Assembly: GCA_009193035.1 (NCBI GenBank)
Contig: SWDT01000163.1
Location: forward strand, 186,001-250,000
Source: Halicephalobus mephisto
Lineage: Eukaryota; Nematoda; Chromadorea; Rhabditida; Panagrolaimidae
Length of the DNA: 64,000 nucleotides
Direction of reading: 5' to 3'
The notes under the pieces were generated by a model, which saw only the letters and a program-made list of their open reading frames with translations, was not told the origin of the DNA and made no database searches. Shown here piece by piece: positions 47,366 through 58,013 of the stretch. A program made the position numbers and the translations under genes. Each line of letters starts with the position of its first letter. Within the stretch, counting starts at the first letter, position 1.

Positions 47366-49651
47366 TAAAATAATTAAGATAAAGATGTCCATGTGAAACA
47401 TTTAGGATATAAAAAGCACCCCCGCAAAAACGTGACAGCTGGGAATCCAAGGGCAAAGTTGAGGATTTAATCTTTAGTGAGTTAATGTACTTGTTTCCAC
47501 ATGGCGAAAAAGACAAAATGCAAAATCGTCAATACGACTTGAACCCCGCAAGTTTGACTTTTTATACATCATCAGGGAAATAGTGGAACATACGTATTCC
47601 CGATCCGGAAATAATAAAACAACAAAAAGTGAATCAGATTATGACGAAAGAAACTTTGGAACACATTGAAATTATAATAGGCAAATTTGAGTTTTATTGA
47701 TGACGGGCTATAGCTAATGAATCAAAATGCCGAATTTTTTAGCACAACAAAAAGCAATTGCATAGTCGGAATAGACAAAACGAATTGCCGCTGTTGTGCA
47801 GCAAGACAAAGTTCTTGATGCAGGGATCTGCGAGATTTTACTACCCGAACTGACCATGTGGTGCCACTTGAATTTTTGATATTTCAACCGATCCTAGATA
47901 AAGCTGGGAGTGAAGATATTCAAAAACAGAAAATAAGAGATCGTTCGATTCAAAAAAGTAGGCATTAAGCGGAAGTAAGAGGTATTTGAGGGTGGAGTTC
48001 GAACAAGTTTCAGAGTAAACAACACGAATGAGGTGATTTAGGAAGATATCAGTTGTCTTTTTACCTTGAGCCAAGAAATAAATGACTGCTGGCCTCTCAT
48101 CCCAATCAAATCTGTCAACGGAAGCTATCAGAAAAAATTTTCTGACGCAAAACATTTCCAAGCCCACTGATTCTATGTAATTAATCTTAAAACACCTTTA
48201 AATTTCAGTAATTGAACTACGATTTAAAATAGAGGAAAAACTGTCAAGAGTGGATAGCACGTGGAATAAACTTTTTGCGCAACACTTGAAGATTCGCGCT
48301 TTCAGGACCCACTCCCTTCTAATAGAACTCAAGAAGTTAGTACATGTGTCAATAACTTAGTTGATCATGCAGCGTAGTTCCTTTTTTCAATGAAACTCAA
48401 TATCCAGAACACTACTTCCTTGAATAACAGATTTTGCAGATCTCGATGTTATTCGAAAGACGGAAATGTATTTTTCGACGAAAATATACACGGTTCTAAT
48501 TCTTTATATATTAGTTGTGTATTCAAGTAAGTTGTTATCATAATATGATAAAGCATAATGAATGGCTGATAAAACAATCTCTTAGAAGTTGCTCTAGAAA
48601 CGCACGAAAAACCTTAGAAATGTCCAATCTGGAAGGAATTAGTGCAGCATAAATTAATATCAATATGATATTGTTCTTGATATAATAATAATAACAGTAT
48701 CATTAATAGTGGATTTTGTATCCTTTCTTACCGATTGCTCCAAACATTTTACCATTTTTTAAATAACTAAATTATTGGTAGTTTTTTGAGGTAAATTTTG
48801 TGAATCCTTTACAATAGTGTTTTTTGTTACAGAAATTATTACATTAGTTCATCTTTGGTAATTCTTGAACTTTAATTCCTCGAAAATTCATTATAAGATC
48901 ACAATCTGGAAAACATGTGGATTGAGACAGAAAGGGGATTTTATCCCCGTTAAACCATTGTCTAGTATCATCAATGACATGAATTTTCGCATCACTCTGT
49001 TGAAAGACAAATCTTTATCGTCGATATCACTTCAAAAACAGTAAAAGCTTCCTTTCAAGAAGACAATGAATATCTTCTGTTATTTACTTTACAAATAATA
49101 AAATTGAGTTTAAGCTTTCCAAATTGAGAAAAAGCCACTCATACTACAATTAAATTATCACTGAAGGTAAAATAGGAAAAATACTTGGGTTCTTTCCGTA
49201 AATCGTACTATTAATACTTATATTTATCAAGACCATCGAGATTAAATCCTCTTTCATAAGATAATTCTAAAAGAGGAGTGCACTTCCAGTATATTCCTCA
49301 TAACTAGTGAACTGCTTATTCTGAGACATAATAAAATAGCAGCAATAAATAAAAATAAACAAATTTACGCAAAAAATTAGGACCAAGGTGTAATTATGCT
49401 TCATATATTCCTATTAAATTTCGATATTTCTATGATTTCACGCGCGTTTACAACTTCCAAGGTTTTTTAGATATTATGTCCTGTCATATCACGATAATTA
49501 CTTACTTGAATTTGCAGCTGAAAGTGAAAAACCAAAACTATATTTTTTTTGTCAAAGAATATAATGCTTTTGTGGATATCTTCAACAAAGCAACTTACTT
49601 CGGAGGATTCCGCGCTCGATCAATATATCGGGCTCTGGCCTCTTTGCAAGC
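47366..49651. other. Long region upstream of known mrtf exons
   Basis: Most likely 5' introns of mrtf or an intergenic region. One candidate exon at 48066-48124 (minus) is flanked by tctgatag and gtaaaaag and would join in phase to the exon at 47365. The rest is AT-rich with no supported exon. Confidence 0.4.
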
Positions 49652-49960
49652 TTAATTTGCAAGGCTGAAATCATATATCATCTTGTGAAGCTGTTTAATG
49701 CACCTACATTGTTTATTTGATTGCAGGTTTTTCTTTAGTGATTTCTGATCAATTAAGATTGGAACACGTCTTCTCTTCGGCAAAAGCGGTGTAGGTGGAG
49801 GTAATGGTGCCGGAGGGACAACTGTTGCTGATAAAGTCTGTTTGTTCGATGCATTTTGAAAAACTGCTCCATGTATACTTGGGGCAAAGCTCACTGGAAT
49901 AAATATCACAGGTACCGGCTGGGGTTTTGGCAGAATTGGGGCCGCTGTTGATGCTGCCAT
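49652..49960 (-). CDS. Hypothetical Pro-rich protein or first exon of mrtf
   Basis: An open frame of 102 codons from a good ATG (MAASTAAPILPKPQPVP). The product is Pro/Ala-rich in its first 60 residues, with PPAPLPPPTPLLP, followed by a basic cluster (KRRR) and a Lys/Asn-rich end. A donor-like AACAAT|gtaggt lies near 49705, so it may be an exon rather than a whole gene. It sits on the same strand as mrtf and upstream of it. Nothing identifies it further. Confidence 0.3.
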   Translation of the reverse strand: MAASTAAPILPKPQPVPVIFIPVSFAPSIHGAVFQNASNKQTLSATVVPPAPLPPPTPLLPKRRRVPILIDQKSLKKNLQSNKQCRCIKQLHKMIYDFSLAN

Positions 49961-50394
49961 TAATCTAAATTTAATGCATAACTAATAACGATCAATTAAT
50001 TAATATACCAACTTGGAATGTCTGATGAAGAAATTCTTGAAAATACTACAGAATCAGATTTTTAGTTAAAATAATGAGAACGTGAATCAAATTGTAAATC
50101 GAAAAGGTTATAAAATCGAGTGACGAACGCAAAATGCAAATAAACCCTCCATGTTGTCGTTAGTCACAAAAGGCCAAGAAAGTTGAGTTTGGTTTTTTGA
50201 CTTTTTTAAAATTGCCTCTGAATTTCTTTGATATTAAAGGAGATTAATCCCAAGTCCACCTGTTCGTTCCCTTAGACATCGCCGCAAGGAGACAGGAAGA
50301 TCTCGAGTTTATCCCGTGTGGCAATTGGTTTTTGTCATTGACCTTGAGATTGCTTTGATTTTGACTCGTCTATTTCACAGATTTCTTCCTGATT
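49961..50394. other. Intergenic region before the two-Ig gene
   Basis: No exon recognised. Probably the divergent promoter region of the 49.9-kb frame and the Ig gene. Confidence 0.4.
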
Positions 50395-51382
50395 ATGAAG
50401 TTAATTCCTGTATTTTTTATTTCATTCCTCAGTATCTGTGGAGGTTTGTAATTTTACAATATTCTTCAACTATCTCTTGTGTTTCAGGATGGGAAATTAA
50501 GTTAAGTCCTAATCCTGAAGCAGTATCGATCGGACAACGACCGGCAGGCACACCGATCGCCATTATGTGTATTGTTTCCGATCTGTCTGAAGATGCCAGA
50601 CCAAAAATAAGCTGGACAAAATATCAATCCGAAAACAACGATAATAACGGGAGCATTTTGATGTTTGAAGCTCTTTATCAACAAAATTTATCTTCAATTT
50701 CAGGACAGATCGCGTGAATATTAAAACCTTGGACCCTTTCACTACCAGTCTGGTTATCCAGAATGGGTCCTTAGACGACAATGGGGTCTACATCTGCAAA
50801 GCTTCGTTCAACGGAGAAGAGAAACAAGTCACTATTGATATTAATTTCTTTGGTAAAATCACTGTTTTACCTTGTGTTCAATGTTAAATTTCAGAAGAAC
50901 TTCATTTCGAAGACAACACTGTTGAGATTGATTCCCCTCAGGAAGGGGTAGCCGTTAATCTTTCGTGTCGAGTTCAACAAACGTACCAGGCTGAACTTGT
51001 CACGATGTGGGAAAAAGGAATCGTTGCATTGACTCCAAGCAAGTTTTTTTTCTTCTAGTCTTAACTAATCCGTCTTCGCTTTAGAGTCTGAGAGGAATTA
51101 CACGTTTTTTTCAAATGGACAAGTGCTCCAAATCAACAATTATTCTTCATCTTTGGACGAAGGAGTATATCATTGTAAGGTCTTCGATCGTCGAACGGGA
51201 TCAATGATTAATAAACAAATAAAAATTGGTTTGTTATTTTGACAGCTAATTAAAACAAAGATTACTTTACAGGAAGATTGATCAAGAAACGCCAGCAATT
51301 CTGCATGCATTTGTGTACAAATCTCTGCAACAGCCTCTATGTGAAACCATTTGAACACGGAACATCCCTTCGTCGTACATAA
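50395..51382 (+). CDS. Secreted two-immunoglobulin-domain protein
   Basis: About six short exons. The start at 50395 yields a signal peptide (MKLIPVFFISFLSICGG) interrupted by the first intron. Ig domain 1 contains AIMCIVSDLSEDARPKISWT and DNGVYICKA. Ig domain 2 contains VAVNLSCRV, VTMWEKG and DEGVYHCKVFD; both have the two cysteines and the tryptophan. The C-terminus adds a basic stretch (IKKRQQ) and three cysteines. There is no transmembrane segment. Size and layout resemble the small two-Ig secreted proteins (zig type) of C. elegans, which maintain neuronal architecture, but orthology is not shown. The intron at 51039-51084 requires a GC donor (A|gcaagt); with the nearby GT the frame breaks. 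Confidence 0.75.
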
Positions 51383-51700
51383 TTACAATATTACATCGTT
51401 AATTTAATCATATTATTATGATGTTCATAAATAAGAATTGTTATGAAGTTATCTCGATGGAAGTGTTTAGAAATTCTTGGAGAATTTCAAACTTTTAATA
51501 AAAGATACGAAAAAAGACCGAGTGAAAAGAAAACAAAATTTAGTAATGAATTGCTAGAGTTATCATATTCTTCGTTATTGTCATTCTCATGTCCGTTATG
51601 CGGGAATTCAAGAATTTCAAAATAATATACAGTCTTTTTTAACTGTAGCACTTTTCTAAACAAAAATAGTAACTTGTAAATTTGTTCATTATCGTTGGAA
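51383..51700. other. Convergent 3' region between Ig and TIKI genes
   Basis: No exon recognised; a plus frame at 51443-51625 has no family resemblance. AATAAA-like motifs near 51428 and 51706 suit poly(A) addition. Confidence 0.4.
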
Positions 51701-53118
51701 TCAAATAAACCTGAATAACATGTAATTTAGAAAGATAAATATATGAGATTTTAACTTAAGGAATTGAGATCCATTAGACGTGAAGATCTCCTTTGGATAC
51801 TGTTCTTGCCAAACGACAAACCCGGTTTCAAGCGGCGATTTAGGCTGCTCCCGTTCCCATAGGTTTCGAAAGCCCTTGAAAGATCGAAGAGGTCTGATGT
51901 AATCCAACTTCAGTATTTCATCATTCATAATAGGAGCGATGGAATAATTGTGGAGTTGTTTCAGTTTTGTGATAATATTGGATTGACCAATAAAGTGTGC
52001 TGAAAATTACCAGTAAAAACTAATTGATTAAATTTCATCACCTGCTCCAATAGCAACAAAAATTATTTCTTCTTTTTTGTCTTCAAAAAATCCATGAAGA
52101 CGTTCGGCCATTCTTTTGTTCCTTGATGTAATCATGTCATTTTTGATTCTTTGTTGTAATGATGACAATTCAGAATTGGAATCCGACTCAAGGAAATTTG
52201 TGGATTCAAAAATAGTTTCATCGAGTTTTCCACATTGATACTTTTCCAACATGGTTTCTGAATTTCTTATTTCTCTCGGCTTTTTCCCGTCGTTCAGAAG
52301 CAGATGACTCAACGTCTGTTCCAGAGCTTGAGAAATCTATAATAAAGTGGAAGTATTAACAATAATTCATCTTAAAATTGTTTTTCACCTCTTTGGTAGA
52401 CATGGAATGTAAAGGTTCGCATTGTTCTTCTGGACTTTCGATCGATTTTATTTTTTTCCCAAGTTTTTGAGCTTCTTCTGCGAGGAACGCATCAAGCATT
52501 TGGACAGATTCCTTAGGTGGTCCGTCATTATTGAAATGAAGAAGATGAAACAACATAAATAACACCCAAGTAGGTTTTCTGTACTGCCATTCTACAGTAA
52601 TCTCATGGAATTTTTTCAGAACATTGTGTTTATCCATGGATTGGAGAGCGAAAAAAGAACGAATCAACTGACGTTTTCTGGATTTTAAATCTGAAAACCC
52701 CAAGTTGAAGAGCTAAAAAAGAGGAAAATCAATTTACATCTTTCGATTTTCGAAAATAGGTGTTTTCCGATTAGTTTTTCGAGACGAACTCCTGGAGGAA
52801 GGTTCCTACATTTGCTTAAAGTTTCCAAAATCTTCGGATTATTCAGTGCAAGTTCCAAAATGACCGTATCCGCGGCTTCAAAGGCGGAGTGAACATTCGG
52901 ATGAACTAAAACATCTAGATTAGAAATAAAAAAGGAAAATGAATACCATCATGCCAAACATCGCTCCAGGCAATATGTATAGTTCCGAAGAGAAAAATTG
53001 GGTTACTTCTCCCGGATTCCGTTACTTTCCACAAATGCGATTGTTCTTGTGTCTCTGAGCATTTGGATTCTGTGTACTTCAGAGCTGATAATAGTAAGAG
53101 AGGTAGAATATTTATCAT
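51701..53118 (-). CDS. tiki: TIKI-type metalloprotease (TraB family)
   Basis: Five exons joined by introns of about 47 nt. TIKI proteins are membrane-anchored metalloproteases that cleave the N-terminus of Wnt ligands. The start gives a signal peptide (MINILPLLLLSALKYTES). Motif 1, FLFGTIHIAWSDVWHD, carries the metal-binding His. Further matches to animal TIKI are FEAADTVILEL, LSKCRNLPPGVRLEKL, YRKPTWVLFMLF, VQMLDAFLAEEAQKL, EEQCEPL and RNKRMAERLHGFF. The second metal motif reads GAAHFIG rather than the usual GAGHF; the exact residue depends on the splice. The C-terminus ends in a short hydrophobic stretch (HIFIFLNYMLFRFI), a weak candidate for the membrane anchor. The reading frame is complete. 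Confidence 0.88.
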
Positions 53119-53748
53119 TATAAACTTGGGAAATTTGCTGAATAAAATTGGGGCATACTGGAGACTTCAATAATCGACGCTGAATACTTGTTCCGATCTA
53201 AACACGCAATTTTTGAATTGAAAATGTTGCAAAACACGCAATCTAGTAAGAAGAAAAGTGCAAACAAGTAGGTTCAGGAAACGAAAGTTGGTAGAGCAAC
53301 AATGGGTCAAGGGCCTTCTGTTTACATTTGGATAATTGGCCTGAATGGCTGAGAAGAAGCTTTAACCTATGTTCGCGCAGTTAGTATCGCCAACAATCTG
53401 ACTCGCGAAACATCCCGACATTTCTCACAATAGTCGTAGAACAAACATTAACAGAGAAAATTATGGACGAACATTGTTTGGCAGTTTTTGGAAGTGTGAA
53501 CAAATGCCCCTCAAACTCTTCCATAGACAGGTGGTGCCTATTTTTGTTCTTCCGGAAGCTGCCATCCAATTTTGGGCAGATTGAATCCATTTTCCGACTA
53601 ATATTCAGGCTATAGATTTATCGAGCATTCAATAATAGTAAAGAAACAAAAAACGCTATGGTAAAATGGAATCTGGTTTACAAAGAAAAACAAAATTAAA
53701 GTGTGAGGTTGGGACAAGTGGATAAAACTGGACTACTGTTGCAAATAT
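53119..53748. other. Intergenic region between TIKI and ATF4-like genes
   Basis: Contains a 69-codon minus frame (53381-53590) from a real ATG, encoding MDSICPKLDGSFRKNKN and ending SDCWRY. It has no family resemblance and no splice support, so I do not call it a gene. Otherwise nothing is visible. Confidence 0.35.
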
Positions 53749-54676
53749 TTAATTCCTTCCATGAATTTCCGCAATCAAGTCCTTGAGGTACTTGATTTCG
53801 TTTCCCAAAGAAGTTGCTTGAGTTTTTAGGGTACGATTTCGAGATTCAAGCTCCCGAAGTTCCTTCTGTTTGGATTCACGTTCAAAGCGTTTCTTCTCTC
53901 GATATCTGGCAGCAGCCACACGATTCAATTCCTTCTTCCGATTGCATGCATTTCCACGACGAGTCGATTTCTTCTGAGAACGTCTTTGAAGATCAGAAGC
54001 AGATGAAGGAGAAGTTGACCGCCGTTCGATCTCCGCGCATTCTCTTTGAATCTCCTCGTAGATTTCCTCTTGGCTGATTTCGGAGCTTTGTGAAGCATCT
54101 TCAGCATAAGATTCCCATGAGGAACTAGAGTAAGCACTCTGAGTAGATTTACGTCCATCAAATTCACCTTGATCGGTCTCAATTGTGTCAGTATTCTGAT
54201 CGCTAAAAACGAGGATTAATTGCCACCGTTTTAAAGTCCCTAGACACTTACTAAGAATTCTGGAAGAAGTGAGAAGGGTCTTCTGATTGATACTGAGTCA
54301 TCGACAAAGTATTCGATGAAGGTGGTTGATAGTCGAGTTCCATGTTCACGTGATCTGCTTTGAAATCTGTTTCCGAGTAACTGTATGGTTGAGATTCACT
54401 TGTCGGGATTTGCATCAGTTCCTGATTTAACATTGCATTATTGGAAGTGTTACTGTACCATGAGTCGTTCAGTTCCATATTACCAAGGCCCACATATTGT
54501 CCATAGCCATCATTGATGCTCACGTTAGACTCAACAAACACAGCACTCGGTTTCTGGAGGGAGGGGGGTACGGAACACAGGAGAAAATCCTGGAGCAGCA
54601 CCCCATTCGGGGGCACCTCCCACTCCCATTCCAGGTCGTCCAACGACGGGACTACTCCATAGTTGTTGGTTTCCAT
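53749..54676 (-). CDS. atf-4: ATF4-type bZIP transcription factor
   Basis: Two exons with a short intron near 54205-54250 (reading QNS then YDQNTD). The start METNNYGVVPSLDDLEWEWE opens an acidic N-terminal activation region. The bZIP domain is C-terminal: basic region KKELNRVAAARYREKKRFE, then a leucine zipper ELRELESRNRTLK... leading to GNEIKYLKDLIAEI. This last phrase and the N-x-x-AA-x-RYR-x-KK pattern are hallmarks of ATF4/ATF5. ATF4 is the effector of the integrated stress response, activating amino-acid and redox genes. The 5' leader carries an overlapping upstream ORF (separate entry), suggesting translational control as in other ATF4 genes. Confidence 0.85.
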
Positions 54677-54758
54677 TGTAGTTATTGTTCGGTCTAGTTG
54701 TATTGGAATTAGAACGAATAGAATAGGCCGAAGCCATGTTTATCATGTTGAAATTCAT
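54531..54758 (-). promoter_or_regulatory. Overlapping upstream ORF of the ATF4-like gene
   Basis: An ATG-initiated frame of 75 codons starts 82 nt upstream of the main ATG, runs in a different frame and overlaps the main coding sequence by 146 nt. A splice-acceptor-like tract (tttttttcag) ends near 54793, so the uORF ATG would be the first in the mature mRNA. The peptide (MNFNMINMASAYSIRSN...) has no recognisable domain. This is the known architecture of ATF4 mRNAs. Confidence 0.6.
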
Positions 54759-55655
54759 CTTGAATGAAGAGCAAAAGAGCTGAAGCAAGATTCTGAAAAA
54801 AATTAAATTAAATCCAACTCCAATTTAGGTATATATTATGATATCTACACAAGTCCAAATTGATGATAAAACGACAACTACGGGCGTACTCCAATTCACG
54901 TGAATGCTAAACTGGTCTTATGAGCGTGCTTTGCTTTAGATGCACCAATCACGTCCATCATCAGTTAATGCCTGCACAAACAACAAGATCCGTTTTCTCG
55001 CAGAAAGAAGTGTTAAGGTCCGCCCATCGAAAATCGATAATCAATCGTAAATTCCCCTTCTGTCCAATTAAAACTAACGTTGGAATTAAAGAATCTATGC
55101 AAACACTCTTACAGAGTCAAAAGTTGAGAGATTAAGCACAGTCCACTACGTTATTGAGGGATGATGCAATAAGTTAAACTGACCTTTTGCACAATTATAG
55201 GAATAGTTCCTAAAGTGCAGTTTCGTCGATACCAGGGATCGTTACGCTTCCATTTTTGAGAATCAATAAGTGTATTCTGGAATTTAAAAAAATTAATAAG
55301 GTTTTAAAATTTTAGGAAAACGCGCCCGAAGAGAGGCGGTCGATAACTGGTCGCCACATGGCGGCGTGGGTCTCTGTCTCTGCTTTTCTGCTCAAGTCTG
55401 TCCGAACGATTTCGAAATCTAGTGAGCGAAATACAACCTCCAAATGATGTCATTTCATAGCAAACACAGTTTTTTTATAAATATTTTACAAACCATAAAA
55501 TTAATTTTATAACAATTGCAATTGATAAATTTTTCAATATTTTCTCAGTATATATTTTATCGGAAATTTAGCAGAAAATTGAGCATTCAAGCAGAAACTT
55601 GTTTTAAATATTCAAGTAGAGTTGTTTTATATAGTTACGCTGTTAAATAGTAAAA
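54759..55655. other. Region between ATF4-like and coiled-coil genes
   Basis: Divergent promoter interval. A less AT-rich patch at 55320-55400 (gaagagaggcggtcg, gtgggtctctgtctc) stands out against the AT-rich surroundings and may be a promoter element. The plus frame at 54920-55135 has no support. Confidence 0.4.
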
Positions 55656-56674
55656 ATGGACTCGGATGTCATGAGATTTGACACCATATGGGAAACCATA
55701 CTCTTCAAAGAGGTAAATTTAATTTTTAATTTTAAAATTCTTTCTGAATTTTCAGAAACTTGAGGATGCTCATAAAACACTTACGAAATTCTATGACAAA
55801 AGCTCTAACACCATCATTGGGCATTCGAAGCCATTATTTGTTTGGAAAGAAACTCTATTAAAAAAACAAAAAGAAATAAATGAAATTAATGAAGCCGATA
55901 GTGTTGCTGAACAGGCCCTTGTTGAAAAGGACAAGGAGGTCAACCACCTCATCGACGAAATTACTAATTATTGTGAAAATTTAATTCGAAATTGTTCTTC
56001 AATGTTGTTTGAAATCCACAACGAATATGAAGAAGCCCTTGAAGACTTCACAAACAGAGAGACTCGATTAAAATTAGAAGCTAGAGAAAAATTTGATCAA
56101 CTTATTGTTGAAAAATTCAGAGAATGGCGGATGGATGAGATAAATAAATTAAGAAAAAGAATTCAAGACGAAGTAATATTTTCAAAAAAAACAACTAATT
56201 TAGGAAACATTTAGGTAGAAGCAAATTCCAAAAAGAGAATTTCCTCCTATCAATCCATGAGGAAGCAACAATTCCAAGAATGCGAAACCATAATGAAGCT
56301 TCAGGAAGAAATCAAGGACATCCAGATTGCATTGTCGAGATATCCATTAGAAGCCAATCAGCAACTCCGAGTGTATGACGATCGACTAATGAAACAAAAA
56401 GAAAATGTAACTTTATTTCCAATTGCGTAATTACTTTAAATTATTTCAGCTGAAGATTTTGCAGAAACAACTCAAGTTTGCCCAAAAAGGTACTGAAGGC
56501 ACATTAAGTCGCTCCACATCAAGGAAAACAAGTAAAGACACTCAGAGAACAAAAGTGAGTGAAGGCATGAAGCGTAGACAAACGGTATATGAACAGATAT
56601 TCAAAAGTGGGAGGAAACGCTTCGAAAAACAGGAAACAGGCAGTTCGACAACCGCAGAAGACGGGAACCCGTAA
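55656..56674 (+). CDS. Unrecognised long coiled-coil protein
   Basis: Four exons (first 55656-55711; last ending TAA at 56674) with 44-50 nt introns. The product, about 290 aa, is almost wholly helical and charged: heptad-like stretches such as EINEADSVAEQALVEKDKEV, FREWRMDEINKLRKRIQDE, then LMKQKENLKILQKQLKF. The C-terminus is basic and Ser/Thr-rich (LSRSTSRKTSKDTQRTKV). There are no signal peptide, membrane segments or enzyme motifs. It resembles structural or ciliary coiled-coil proteins only in general character, so I do not assign a function. Its stop codon lies 13 bp from the stop codon of the cytohesin gene on the other strand. Confidence 0.75.
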
Positions 56675-56687
56675 CTGAGTAAAGCGA

Positions 56688-58013
56688 CTATGGAAGTATA
56701 ATCATCTCTTTGGGCCAGGTGTACTTTCCAGTTTCTTTTTCCTCTTCTGAAGTGTACAAAAGAAAGTATTCTTGTATACATTTCTTCTGAAACATCAATA
56801 AATTACTACAAAAAGAATGAGCAATGCACTTACTGTATAGCTGTTGTCCATGCGTTCATTTCTTCGTAAGTGGAAGCAGCTAGACGGTAAACAGAATGTC
56901 TTCCTTCAACTAGCTTCCCTTTGGGTTCAGCTTTGCAAGATTTGATTAATTCGGCGTTATTAGAGTAAATTTCAAATGTGTGAGGTTTGGACTTGTCTTC
57001 CACCATTCTGACTCCAATGCTTTCTAATGGAATAATTCCCTTCGGCGACTTGTCTGATTCTTGTTCGAAATAGTATAAACATCGTTCGTTCAAGACGAAC
57101 CAGCGTCTTTGCCATGCTTTGTATCCAGATCCCTGTTTGTAGAGCCAGCCCGCGCGGTCAGGATTGTAAAAAGCTTGTCCCAATTCATTGCTATCGTCAT
57201 CTGGATTCTTGAACGGTTCACTTTTTATACTTTCAAAAAGGTTGATCAGCATCTCCTCAGGGACGTCTTCACAGCCATCAATATCCTTATGCATTTGTAG
57301 AAATCTATCCAGTGTTATCTTTTCCTTTACACTAGCATTATGGAGAGAAGTGTTGAGCATAATAATCGAGTAGCAAAGTACAAAACAAGTGTCTGGAAGA
57401 TCTTATCATGACGCACAAAGTCCAAAAAACATACCCGAGTTCCGGAACACGTGAGGATTTTGTTCACAATATTTTTTTGCGAAACATTCCATTAACCTAT
57501 CTATTTTTTGAGCTTCACCAGGAAGACGAAAACTGTTAAGGAAAATACGCAAACATGGCACCAAAGGCTGACCTCGGAAGTTCTGGCGCCCAATGAAGGA
57601 ATTCATAACAGCTAAATGAAAATCATCCTTCTCACCGATGTATTCACCAATCGCTGTCTTTCGCAGATCTTTGGACGAGAATAAGAAATCAGCGACTGCT
57701 TCAGGAGTATTGGTCAACAATTGATGATCTACAAGATACTTGATTCCAGCTTTGGGGTTTGTGTTAAATTTCTTTTTCCCAATGGAAAAATGTTTGTTCC
57801 GTTCTTCCGAGCTGAAAATAGCGAATTAATCGATGTATTTATATATAAAACATACTTTTCAATTACACTAATAGCAGCGAGTTCATCGTTCACTCTGTTC
57901 AATGACGCTTGAAGCTGGTGAATTTCTTGCAATAGCCCAGCTTTATACTGTCGGATATCATTGAGCTTTACTTGCTCATCAACGGGAAGATCGGAGATGT
58001 TAACTTGGCTCAT
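56688..58013 (-). CDS. grp-1: Cytohesin/GRP1-type Arf guanine nucleotide exchange factor
   Basis: Five exons. The N-terminal coiled coil starts MSQVNISDLPVDEQVKLNDI and contains LLQEIHQLQASLNRVNDEL. The Sec7 domain follows, with KKFNTNPKAGIKYLVDHQLL, the catalytic Glu in AIGEYIGEKDD, and FLNSFRLPGEAQKIDRLM. Next are IIMLNTSLHN and ...EEMLINLFESIKSEPFK. The PH domain starts GWLYKQGSGYKAWQRRWFVL and contains CLYYFEQESDKSPKGIIPLE, the phosphoinositide-binding region. All hallmark residues are present. Cytohesins activate Arf GTPases at PIP3-rich membrane. The last exon, beyond a 47-nt intron with tgtttcag, encodes a polar tail ending EMIILP and stops at 56688. Complete. Confidence 0.94.

Noticed and set aside
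53381..53590. 69-codon minus frame with a real ATG
   Set aside because: No recognisable domain, no splice context, and located in a 600-bp gap between two genes; chance cannot be excluded.
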